A stretch of DNA of 55,523 bases, taken from positions 1-55,523 of the forward strand of contig JBELEM010000012.1 of the NCBI GenBank assembly GCA_042093735.1, read 5' to 3'. Below the pieces are notes generated by a model. The model searched no databases. It was not told the DNA's origin and saw only the letters and a program-made list of their open reading frames with translations. Within the stretch, counting starts at the first letter, position 1, and each line of letters starts with the position of its first letter. Positions 43,785 to 51,344 of the stretch are shown one piece after another. The position numbers and the translations under genes were made by a program. The DNA is from Hellea sp042093735. Its GTDB lineage: Bacteria > Pseudomonadota > Alphaproteobacteria > Caulobacterales > Maricaulaceae.

Positions 43785-44294
43785 ATGCGGGGTTATTTTG
43801 GCGTTGGAATAGAAGGTATCTCTAAATCCTATAATTTAGGGGCTATACTTAGAACTTCCAATGCATTCGGAGCAAGTTTCGCTTTTACTATAGGTGCAAC
43901 GAATAGGGCTTTGGAAATAAAACGCACGGACACCTCTAAATCCGAAAACCATATGCCTTTTTATGAATGGGATAGTCCTAAAAATTTAGTAATACCTAAA
44001 AATTGCAAACTTGTTGGCGTAGAACTAACTAGCAATTCAATTAATTTACCAAGCTTTCGGCATCCAATGAATTGCGTTTACATATTAGGTCCTGAAAAAG
44101 GCAATCTTTCGGATGAAGTTCAACAACGGTGTGATTACCTTGTTAAGATACCAACTAAATTTTGTATTAATGTAGGCTTAGCATGTGCTCTGACTTTATA
44201 CGATAGATCTATAATGCTAGGAGGACATCCAGAACGTCCAGTAAAAGTTGGGGGGCCAAATGAAAACTGGGTTAAGCCAAAAAAAAGGGGATAA
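43785..44294 (+). CDS. TrmH/SpoU-family RNA 2'-O-methyltransferase
   Basis: A 169-residue SPOUT-fold methyltransferase. Motif 1 is ISKSYNLGAILRTSNAFGASFAF (part), motif 2 is CVYILGPEKGNLSDEV and motif 3 is IPTKFCINVGLACALTLYDR, which form the trefoil-knot SAM site. The protein is a minimal SpoU domain without an N-terminal RNA-binding extension, similar in length to TrmL. The exact RNA target (tRNA or rRNA) cannot be told. The gene starts 4 nt after the MFS gene. Confidence 0.88.
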   Translation: MRGYFGVGIEGISKSYNLGAILRTSNAFGASFAFTIGATNRALEIKRTDTSKSENHMPFYEWDSPKNLVIPKNCKLVGVELTSNSINLPSFRHPMNCVYILGPEKGNLSDEVQQRCDYLVKIPTKFCINVGLACALTLYDRSIMLGGHPERPVKVGGPNENWVKPKKRG

Positions 44295-44349
44295 CAGGAA
44301 GAATTTATGCAAAGCATAGCTTTCTTTTTACAAGGGAATAAAATATAGC

Positions 44350-44859
44350 ATGAAAATGAAAACACTTATTCTGACTTTTGTTTTAATAATAATATCTCTT
44401 CCTAAAAATGCTCAAGCCGCTAGCCCTAAACTTGAGGGATCATTTGTTGATTGGAACGTTTTCTCTATTGCGGCCGGAAACGATAAAATCTGCTGGGCCC
44501 TTTCAAAGCCATTATCAAAATCTCCTAAATCAGTTAACCACGGGGATGTTTATTTTATGGTATCGAGTTGGAAATCAGGCACAGCAAAAGAGCAGCCGAG
44601 CTTTTACGCTGGATATGATCTTAAAACCAATAGAACGCCAATTGCACGGATTAAAAATAAAAAATTCAAAATGTTTGCCTCTGATAATGAAGGGTTTATC
44701 GAAAATAACGCAGATGAACGCGCCTTGGTATCGAATATGCGCTCAGGAGCAACCATGCAAGTCGAGGCTGTCAGCAGTAGAGGTACGAAAGTAAATTATT
44801 CATTCTCTCTTAAAGGCGTAACTGCGGCACTTAAAAAAGCACGTACAGTTTGCCGTTAA
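44350..44859 (+). CDS. Invasion-associated locus B (IalB) family secreted protein
   Basis: A 169-residue secreted protein. The signal peptide MKMKTLILTFVLIIISLPKN is cut near AQA-AS. The mature domain shows the IalB pattern: WNVFSIAAGNDKICWALSKP with an early Cys, FYAGYDL, FKMFASDNEGFIENNADERALVSNMRSGATMQVEAVSSRGTKVNYSFSLKG (quoted as pieces: SNMRSGATMQVEAVSSRGT) and a final Cys three residues from the end. The two Cys probably form a disulfide. IalB-like proteins are widespread in free-living alphaproteobacteria; a virulence role is not implied. Function unknown. Confidence 0.78.
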   Translation: MKMKTLILTFVLIIISLPKNAQAASPKLEGSFVDWNVFSIAAGNDKICWALSKPLSKSPKSVNHGDVYFMVSSWKSGTAKEQPSFYAGYDLKTNRTPIARIKNKKFKMFASDNEGFIENNADERALVSNMRSGATMQVEAVSSRGTKVNYSFSLKGVTAALKKARTVCR

Positions 44860-44874
44860 AGTTAACTTATCTTT

Positions 44875-46047
44875 TTATTTACTTTCAATAGCAAAAGTAA
44901 GTCCCGCTTTAGAGGATAATCGATCTATCAATTCTTCCCCCATAGCTGGGGCTGGAGTATAGACTCCGCCAGGTACTTTATCACGCGAAACATCAATTGC
45001 TAGACAAAGCGCTGCTTCGGCTATCATCTTTGAAGTTGAGCCATATCCTGGATCTCTATCTCCTTTAACGGAGGCAATAAGTCTATTGCCCTCATTGGAA
45101 TCACCTACAAACATAATATCGTAATAACCCGTATCCCGCTCTTTTTTGCTTGGCCCTTCACCGGGTTTAGGTGGGTTCTTAGCCATTGAATTATCACCGG
45201 CCACATGGTTAGCAATAGCTTCTCCTTCTGCCCCAGGGCCTGTAAGCATCATTTCGTCATATATAAAATCTGTTCCATAAAGATGCCCTAACAATGCATT
45301 TGAACGATGAATATTCTTAGTGTTTATTGATGCCATTATAAAAGGTGCCGCCCAGCTTCCTAAATCCTCTTCTTCTATGGGTTTATTGCCCTTAGGTTGA
45401 GAAGGCCCAGTAAAGCCTGGAACCAACGAAAACGGATCTTTAAGCCAACCAAGCACCTCAGGCTCTCGCATAGCTCGCTTCATAGTTTCACCAAAACTTG
45501 CTGCAGTACCCCCTGAAAAAGTTCCCTTCATTTTTCTTACTCTACCGCGAACCTTCGTGCACGGACTGCCGTGAATTGAAACTGCATGCTGTTGTAAAAA
45601 ATAAACTCCCAGATCAAAAGGAATAGAATCAAATCCGCATGAATGGACAATACGTGAACCGCTTGCTTTAGCTAAATCATTGTACTTATCAATAGTGTCT
45701 ACCATCCACGGAGGCTCTCCAGATAAATCTACATAATCTGTGCCCTCTTTAACGCAGGCCTCTAGAAGAGCATCTCCATATAACTGGTAAGGCCCAACCG
45801 TAGTACAAAGGGATTTAGTGCGGGACGCCATTGCCTCCAATGATTTAGGGTTAGATGAATCAGCAACAATAAGTGTTATTTCCTTAGAGATTTTCATTTC
45901 ATCGCGAACTGATTCAAGCTTGGTGAAGGATCTTCCCGCCATAGCCCATGACACTTCTTGTCCATATGTATTTTGTAGATATTCTGCTACCAAACGCCCT
46001 GTGAAACCTGTGGCACCATAGACAATTACATCAAATTCACGATCCAT
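44875..46047 (-). CDS. Saccharopine-dehydrogenase-like / trans-acting enoyl reductase family protein
   Basis: A 390-residue oxidoreductase. The NAD(P)-binding motif is DVIVYGATGFTGRLVAEYLQ. GPYQLYGDALLEACVKEGTDYVDLSGEPPW and HSCGFDSIPFDLGVYFLQQH (given in part) are hallmarks of this family, which includes mycobacterial trans-acting enoyl reductases and eukaryotic SCCPDH. The reaction in bacteria like this is unknown, most probably lipid-related. Its ribosome binding site (AGGAG) is half of a perfect 19-bp hairpin ending five bases before the ATG, which suggests translational or transcriptional control. Confidence 0.85.
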   Translation of the reverse strand: MDREFDVIVYGATGFTGRLVAEYLQNTYGQEVSWAMAGRSFTKLESVRDEMKISKEITLIVADSSNPKSLEAMASRTKSLCTTVGPYQLYGDALLEACVKEGTDYVDLSGEPPWMVDTIDKYNDLAKASGSRIVHSCGFDSIPFDLGVYFLQQHAVSIHGSPCTKVRGRVRKMKGTFSGGTAASFGETMKRAMREPEVLGWLKDPFSLVPGFTGPSQPKGNKPIEEEDLGSWAAPFIMASINTKNIHRSNALLGHLYGTDFIYDEMMLTGPGAEGEAIANHVAGDNSMAKNPPKPGEGPSKKERDTGYYDIMFVGDSNEGNRLIASVKGDRDPGYGSTSKMIAEAALCLAIDVSRDKVPGGVYTPAPAMGEELIDRLSSKAGLTFAIESK

Positions 46048-46052
46048 ATTAC

Positions 46053-46094
46053 TCTCCTATAGTATATGCAACTTATTGCATATACTATAGGAGA
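46053..46094 (-). promoter_or_regulatory. Perfect 19-bp inverted repeat burying a ribosome binding site
   Basis: On the minus strand, an arm at 46094-46076 and its exact inverse at 46071-46053 enclose a 4-nt loop (TAAG). The second arm contains AGGAG, ending five bases before the ATG at 46047, and the first arm supplies TCTCCT to pair with it. The element also contains TATACTATA, a motif shared with the inverted repeat at 48242-48272. Confidence 0.75.
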
Positions 46095-46137
46095 AGGCAA
46101 ACTTAGAAAGCCTAATTTCTGACTTAATCAGGCCGCA

Positions 46138-47100
46138 TTATTGATATTTAGAAGAACTTGACTCATTGCCTTCAAAAGACAAAAACCACTTATACAAGTC
46201 ATCTCCCGAGTAAACGCGTGTCCAAGCATCATGGGCCTTATCTTCATGTACAGTAAAGCGTACATTATTATGGCCTAACTGCTCAAGCTTGTCTAAGCCG
46301 GCATAAAAATATTTTATATCAATCGCGCCGTCTCTGCCGCCGGCAAACTGCCAAACAGGAATATTTTCAGCTGCAATAGGCTCCATTAAACTTGGGTGAC
46401 CCCAACCGACCACTGGGGCTATAGCTGCAAAACGATTGGGGTGCTTGCTAGCCATATACCAAGTACCAAAGCCGCCGTAACTAAGACCTGATAGGTATGT
46501 TTGTCCCTTATTAACACGGTACGATTTCTCAATATTATCCAAAATTACTATTAAATCTTTTTCAATTTTTTCCCAGCCATAAGGTAATAATGGCTCAACT
46601 TCACTCATGTTAATCACGGACTCTGTTCGCCTTAAAGCTAACTCGGTTTCAAAGGCGTCAGGTCGCGGCGGCACTCCCTGTATTAATCTCTTTGGAATAT
46701 TTTTTTTTGTTCGATTACTGATATAATCTATACCCTTCTTATCGAAACCAAACATTGGTAATTGAGGGGAAATAATAATGAAAGGTAAGTCTTTTTTTTG
46801 TATCCATGCCTCATACAAGGGGCCTTGCATTAAAACGAAATCAAGTTCGTCTTGTCCATTTCCTCGTTCACCGTTTCCATGTAAAAACATCAATAGTGGC
46901 CATTTCTTATCTAAATTAGAATTGTAGCCCTTTGGCAAATAAACAAAATATTCACGTTGGCTATTTGCAGCCTCACTAAAAAAGGTGTCTCTCTTTAATT
47001 CAGCCTCAGAGACTGCTTTTTCTGTTAAGTCATCAGTGGGGGCATCGCAGCCCATACTTAATACAAGAAAAAAAATTGCCGCAAATAGATGAATTTTCAT
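46138..47100 (-). CDS. Exported esterase / prolyl-oligopeptidase-like alpha/beta hydrolase
   Basis: A 320-residue exported hydrolase. The signal peptide MKIHLFAAIFFLVLSMGC ends in a lipobox (SMGC). The mature part follows the PHB-depolymerase/esterase D pattern: REYFVYLPKGYNSNLDKKWPLLMFLHGNGERG (in parts), TYLSGLSYGGFGTWYMASKHP with the nucleophile Ser in GLSYGG, and VHEDKAHDAWTRVY with the catalytic His. It probably cleaves an ester or lactone outside the cytoplasm. It lies 7 nt before the SMP-30-like gene in transcription order, on the same strand, suggesting a joint extracellular function. Confidence 0.82.
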   Translation of the reverse strand: MKIHLFAAIFFLVLSMGCDAPTDDLTEKAVSEAELKRDTFFSEAANSQREYFVYLPKGYNSNLDKKWPLLMFLHGNGERGNGQDELDFVLMQGPLYEAWIQKKDLPFIIISPQLPMFGFDKKGIDYISNRTKKNIPKRLIQGVPPRPDAFETELALRRTESVINMSEVEPLLPYGWEKIEKDLIVILDNIEKSYRVNKGQTYLSGLSYGGFGTWYMASKHPNRFAAIAPVVGWGHPSLMEPIAAENIPVWQFAGGRDGAIDIKYFYAGLDKLEQLGHNNVRFTVHEDKAHDAWTRVYSGDDLYKWFLSFEGNESSSSKYQ

Positions 47101-47107
47101 AAAAAAC

Positions 47108-48196
47108 TTAATTTAAATTTATTTTTATACGGCCAAGTTTCTTAGCGGTAAGGCTAGAAACATATAAAAATCCATTTTCAGTTATAATAGCCCCTGTTGT
47201 ATTAGGATACCCCGCTGTTGGGTCTTGCCATGTTTGTATAACATCCCCGTTAGCATCAATCTGTAATATAAAACCATAGCTCACGGCTTGCGGGCGCATG
47301 AAAGGTGGCAGGCGCATCGCTACCTTTCTAATTAGTGGTTTGTTAGAATTGTTATCGAGCCACCTAGACCTCTGAGAAACCAAACCAATTAAAAAGGTCT
47401 CTCGACCATCGCTCATTACTGGGCCTCTGTTTATATTATCGGGGAAGCCCGGTAAGTTTTGTAAAATAACTTTACTCTTACCATTCGGTTGTAATTTATG
47501 AAGCTGGTACTTTCCAGTTTCTATTAAAAGAATCTCATTTTTAGCAGTTATTGCAACGCCATTAGAAAATACATATCCTTTATCTACAACTTTAGTTTCT
47601 TTTGTCTTAGGGTTAAACGATAGCAATCTTCCAGTTCCGCTATGTTCCATTAATTCCAACAAACTAGCATCCAGTGTTGTTCCAATTCTTTGAGCGCCAA
47701 ATTTTGTTGATGCATCAGAAAAATATATTATGCCATCCTCCGCAATATCGAGATCGTCTGCGTATAAAATAGGGGTGCCGTCAACACTGTTTGTTAAAAC
47801 ATCAACCCTGCCCTCTTTAGAAATAGATAGCAGGCCTCTAAACGCATCGGCTACGATAAGGTTTCCGTCCCTATCCATCTCCATTCCTAAAGCAGACCCA
47901 CCTGTATTAGCGTATTCCCTATGTGTTAGATTATCGGGGTCAATTTCAAGAATTATTCCTTCTTGTGATGACGTATAAATTTTATTTTGGTAGTAAACTA
48001 CATCCTCTGGCCCGTGAGTTTCACCAATATCAATTAACTCTAAATTAGAGAGGTCTGAATTAGGGGCGTAGTCGTCAATATAACCTGTATTTACCGAAGA
48101 CGTCCAAGAAACAGGGTTGATTGGGACAGGCCATAAAATCAAATATGCTAAAGTTAAAGACAAACCCAAAACTAGTAAAAATACTTTTTGTTTCAT
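47108..48196 (-). CDS. SMP-30 / strictosidine-synthase-like beta-propeller protein
   Basis: A 362-residue protein with an N-terminal membrane anchor or signal (MKQKVFLLVLGLSLTLAYLI). The rest has the six-bladed beta-propeller signature of the strictosidine synthase-like / APMAP and gluconolactonase group: GPEDVVYYQNKIYTSSQEG, ALGMEMDRDGNLIVADAFRG, LYADDLDIAEDGIIYFSDAS and FPDNINRGPVMSDGRETFLI. These act as lactonases or arylesterases. A longer frame begins at 48232; GAGG eight bases before the ATG at 48196 decides the start. The neighbouring exported esterase and the inverted repeat upstream suggest a common operon and regulator. Confidence 0.83.
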   Translation of the reverse strand: MKQKVFLLVLGLSLTLAYLILWPVPINPVSWTSSVNTGYIDDYAPNSDLSNLELIDIGETHGPEDVVYYQNKIYTSSQEGIILEIDPDNLTHREYANTGGSALGMEMDRDGNLIVADAFRGLLSISKEGRVDVLTNSVDGTPILYADDLDIAEDGIIYFSDASTKFGAQRIGTTLDASLLELMEHSGTGRLLSFNPKTKETKVVDKGYVFSNGVAITAKNEILLIETGKYQLHKLQPNGKSKVILQNLPGFPDNINRGPVMSDGRETFLIGLVSQRSRWLDNNSNKPLIRKVAMRLPPFMRPQAVSYGFILQIDANGDVIQTWQDPTAGYPNTTGAIITENGFLYVSSLTAKKLGRIKINLN

Positions 48197-48241
48197 GTGG
48201 ACGACCTCAACACAGGTTGGCTCTTTAAGCACTAAAATTAA

Positions 48242-48272
48242 TTTTTATAGTTATTGACATACACTATAAAAA
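48242..48272. promoter_or_regulatory. 10-bp inverted repeat between SMP-30 and the exported cassette
   Basis: TTTTTATAGT (48242-48251) and ACTATAAAAA (48263-48272) are exact inverted copies, 11 nt apart. The element lies 46 bases before the SMP-30-like start and 43 before the first cassette gene. ATTGACATACACTATA inside it resembles ATTGCATATACTATA in the 46053-46094 hairpin. Confidence 0.55.
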
Positions 48273-48314
48273 TTTTTTAACAAAAACAAACCCATTTACC
48301 TACGGCGGTGTATA

Positions 48315-49493
48315 ATGAAAATTTTTGGTACCTTGCTTGTTGCTTTCTTATTAATTTTTTCCGAAGTATCTTTTGCTAAAGATAAAGTTTATTATGCGGG
48401 CCTCTCTTTCATCGGAAACCATGCAGACAATCAAAAATCCTACCCTTATAGTTACAAGCTTGCCGAGGCTAAAAATGAAAATGGTATACCTCTTCTTGAG
48501 CAGCTTCTCGTTAACCGAGTTAAAAAAGTTCAGAGAAGTGATCTAGATTTTATAATAAATGATTTGGGTAATTACCAATCAGGGGACTCCGTTAGTATTG
48601 CTCTAGCTATTGATTGGGAAAATGTTGCAACTGAACAGATAGGCGGTCTTTATAAATTAGTCTTGGACATACATGCTCAAGTACTAATCTTTGATTATGG
48701 CAAACAGAAGGTTGTAGGAAGTTACCCTATTGCTGTTCAGATAAGAGACGTTTCCCAGGACCAGCCCACTGATGAAAAAATAGAGGGTTTATTCAAAACG
48801 CTTTTTTATGGAAACGATAAAAATATAAATATTCTTGATGTGTTCTCGAGCCGCATTCAGACTGTAAGCATTAAAAAATCATATGGACAATATTTGCGCG
48901 TAACCGAAGTTAACATAGAAGACAAAGCAAGACCGTTTTTTCCAAATGATGGTTTAGATTTTGAGAGGTCATTTTCCGGACTATTAGCTCAAAGCTTTGG
49001 TAAGTTTTTATCGACCAATCAAGGCGTCTCAATGCTTCCTTATTCTAAAGGCGAAGCTCTAGGAAATAAAATGGCAATGAGATTTGCAAATGGCGATATC
49101 TTTAATTTAGAAATCCCAAGCACTGACTTTGGCATTAATTTAACTTTAAGAGGCTTTAAAAAGGGAAGTGTTGGTAAAACAAGCTCTAAAGAAGCTTTTG
49201 CATATGGAAGCTATATGCGTATCAAATTAGAACAACCCGATTTTGGAAAAGTTTATTTTGATAAACCAATTAGAAATGTAGCCGTAAAGGAAGTGCCTGT
49301 CACACAAACAGAAGTAGATGATTGGGCGGCATTTCAAGAATCCCTGTTTGCGTTATTTGATAAGTTTTCAAAAGAAATAAATGACACGGATAAAAAATGG
49401 GCGCAAAAAACAACAGGTAGTAAAAAAAATGATGTCAAATTAGTTCTTAAAGAGTTTGACCAATTTAAAAAAATATTGGACAAGTGTCGCTAA
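48315..49493 (+). CDS. Exported protein of unknown function, cassette gene 1
   Basis: A 392-residue protein with a clear signal peptide (MKIFGTLLVAFLLIFSEVSF, cut after FA). I do not recognise the family. It starts KDKVYYAGLSFIGNHADN, followed by a mixed alpha/beta region with a central LYKLVLDIHAQVLIFDYGKQ strand pair and a Lys-rich C-terminus. It resembles, in general layout only, periplasmic proteins of the CsgG/FlgT type. It opens a run of four genes for exported proteins, all on the plus strand, with gaps of 17, 17 and 11 nt. The inverted repeat at 48242 lies 43 bases upstream. Confidence 0.75.
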   Translation: MKIFGTLLVAFLLIFSEVSFAKDKVYYAGLSFIGNHADNQKSYPYSYKLAEAKNENGIPLLEQLLVNRVKKVQRSDLDFIINDLGNYQSGDSVSIALAIDWENVATEQIGGLYKLVLDIHAQVLIFDYGKQKVVGSYPIAVQIRDVSQDQPTDEKIEGLFKTLFYGNDKNINILDVFSSRIQTVSIKKSYGQYLRVTEVNIEDKARPFFPNDGLDFERSFSGLLAQSFGKFLSTNQGVSMLPYSKGEALGNKMAMRFANGDIFNLEIPSTDFGINLTLRGFKKGSVGKTSSKEAFAYGSYMRIKLEQPDFGKVYFDKPIRNVAVKEVPVTQTEVDDWAAFQESLFALFDKFSKEINDTDKKWAQKTTGSKKNDVKLVLKEFDQFKKILDKCR

Positions 49494-49510
49494 CCTAAAG
49501 GTAAATAATT

Positions 49511-50641
49511 ATGAAATTCCTAAAAAACTTTATTATCGTATCAGTTGTTAGTTTAGCTATCCAAGCAATGGCAAGCACCTATGCGATGTCCTTTGAAAGT
49601 ATAAAAGGCATGGGCGAGTATACTTACGAAGGTAAGTTCAAGAAAAAAAATTACAGCACATATCAAAAAAAGGCTAAAGACAAAGCTATCAACTCAGCCT
49701 GGACTAGATATATAGCAAGGCTGCCTCAGGCGCGGCAAATAACTTACCAAAAGTTAGACTCAGAATTTAGAATGGATCTTTCTCCATACATAGGTAATGT
49801 TGAAATTCTTGATGAAACGCATGACAAAGATCTTAAGTCAGTACAAATAATCGCAAGAGTTACTATTTTTACCGAGGCAGTTGATACAAAATTAAATATG
49901 GCGTCTGCTGTTAACAGAGCAGGTGATGATGCAAGCTATTTCAGTTTCATCTTTTTAGCGCGCCAAACAACTGCTATTAAATCTTTTGATGATAAAGTCG
50001 TTTCTATAGAGGCAAAAAGTGCGTCAGCAGATCTTAATGCTCAAAGCATACAAACAAGTGAAAACAATGAAGTTGCTAAGTCGTCTGAGACTGTGGCATC
50101 CACTGAGGCTAACTTAACTACCAAAGTTACAACTGGCGGCAGCACGGAAAGAAAAGCAGACCGTATATCTTATGACGTATCAAGCCCGCAGGATATTGAT
50201 GCGGCAATGGGCGATATACTTAGCACAGCTGGTTATGAGGTAGTTTCATACGATGATATCGTAAGCGAATGCGGTGGGGTTGAACCTGATGATATCAAGT
50301 TTGAATTTAGCCAAGCGGATGATATGTCTAGACAAACAAGGCGTTCTGCTATCAATGGGGCTAAGGATTGTGATGTCACGTATTTCTCAGTTGGAACAAT
50401 AGATATTGGATTAAAAGATACAGACCCTGTATCAGGTAACCAGAGAGTTTATGTATCTGTCAGAACTCAAGTATGGGATATTACCAGAAGACTGCCCAAA
50501 AAAGTAGCTTCGGTTGGGCCAATCCAATATGCAGGGCTTGGACCAGATCAAATAGTAGCGCAAAGAAACGCTTTAATTCTTGCTGCTAGGGAGGCCTCTA
50601 AAAGCCTCGTAGATCAAATGAATGCAAAAGGTTTATATTAA
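49511..50641 (+). CDS. Exported FlgT/LPP20-like protein, cassette gene 2
   Basis: A 376-residue exported protein, signal peptide MKFLKNFIIVSVVSLAIQAM with cut near STYA. Residues 30-125 (YQKKAKDKAINSAWTRYIAR, then VQIIARVTIF) resemble the FlgT N-terminal/LPP20 fold. A Ser/Thr/Ala-rich linker spans about 165-215. Residues 225-375 look like a CsgG/FlgT-type domain with a nucleotide-fold feel: AAMGDILSTAGYEVVSYDDI, DVTYFSVGTIDIG, RVYVSVRTQVWDIT and QRNALILAAREASKSLVDQM. Such proteins help build outer-membrane secretion or appendage complexes. No flagellar or curli genes are in the window. AAGG precedes the ATG. The similarity is by eye only. Confidence 0.7.
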   Translation: MKFLKNFIIVSVVSLAIQAMASTYAMSFESIKGMGEYTYEGKFKKKNYSTYQKKAKDKAINSAWTRYIARLPQARQITYQKLDSEFRMDLSPYIGNVEILDETHDKDLKSVQIIARVTIFTEAVDTKLNMASAVNRAGDDASYFSFIFLARQTTAIKSFDDKVVSIEAKSASADLNAQSIQTSENNEVAKSSETVASTEANLTTKVTTGGSTERKADRISYDVSSPQDIDAAMGDILSTAGYEVVSYDDIVSECGGVEPDDIKFEFSQADDMSRQTRRSAINGAKDCDVTYFSVGTIDIGLKDTDPVSGNQRVYVSVRTQVWDITRRLPKKVASVGPIQYAGLGPDQIVAQRNALILAAREASKSLVDQMNAKGLY

Positions 50642-50658
50642 TAAAAAAGGACAAAATT

Positions 50659-51333
50659 ATGAAAAAACTTCTAATTGTTGCTGTATCAACAGCTTTACTG
50701 GCTTCGTCTTTGCCGGCAGCCGCACAGATGGGAATGCTTAAAAAGGCTAAAAGTTTAACTTCTTCTAGTGATGCGGGAGTAGGTGACTTAACCAGTCAGC
50801 AAACCGGTATCGTAAACAGACTAGTCTCCGGAATGACAAATATGACATCAGGGCAGGCACAAGTTGCAAGAGCTCTGGGGCTAAAAGACCAAGCAGACCT
50901 ACTTGAAAGCGAAAGAGATGCACTCTCCAGCGGTAATGTTAAAGATAAAGACGGTATAAAACGCAGTATGAAGGTCAGTGAAGATGCGCAAGAAGCCATC
51001 AATACTAAAATGGCAGAGGAAACAGTCATTGACGCTGAAGCAAAAAAAGAATTTGGTAAAGCACTTCCATTTTATGCAAAAGGCACAGCAGATACTATAA
51101 GATTACTCCCTGAACTTAAAAAATGGGCCTCATCCGCTAGCTCCACTATGAAAGGTGCAGGCATAAGAGAATTACCAAAGTTAAAGAAAACTTTAGGAAC
51201 TGGTCTTTTTGTTGCTAAAAATCTTCCTAAATATGCTAAAAAATCACAGACAAGCTACAAAGCATTATCAGATTTCTCCAAGAAAAATGAAATTGATACA
51301 TCGGAAGCTGACGATATGCTTGGGGATCTTTAA
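50659..51333 (+). CDS. Exported helical protein of unknown function, cassette gene 3
   Basis: A 224-residue exported protein, signal peptide MKKLLIVAVSTALLASSLPA with cut near AAA-Q. The mature part is mainly helical, rich in Lys, Ala, Ser and Leu, with no Cys. Segments such as LTSQQTGIVNRLVSGMTNMTSGQ and ALPFYAKGTADTIRLLPELK suggest amphipathic helices. I do not recognise it. AAGGA lies before the ATG. It sits between two FlgT/LPP20-like genes, which points to a structural or accessory part of the same complex. Confidence 0.68.
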   Translation: MKKLLIVAVSTALLASSLPAAAQMGMLKKAKSLTSSSDAGVGDLTSQQTGIVNRLVSGMTNMTSGQAQVARALGLKDQADLLESERDALSSGNVKDKDGIKRSMKVSEDAQEAINTKMAEETVIDAEAKKEFGKALPFYAKGTADTIRLLPELKKWASSASSTMKGAGIRELPKLKKTLGTGLFVAKNLPKYAKKSQTSYKALSDFSKKNEIDTSEADDMLGDL

Positions 51334-51344
51334 TAGGGTTTATC

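Noticed and set aside
44350..44859. Virulence factor (invasion protein)
   Set aside because: The IalB name comes from Bartonella, but the family is common in free-living alphaproteobacteria. Nothing else here suggests a pathogen.
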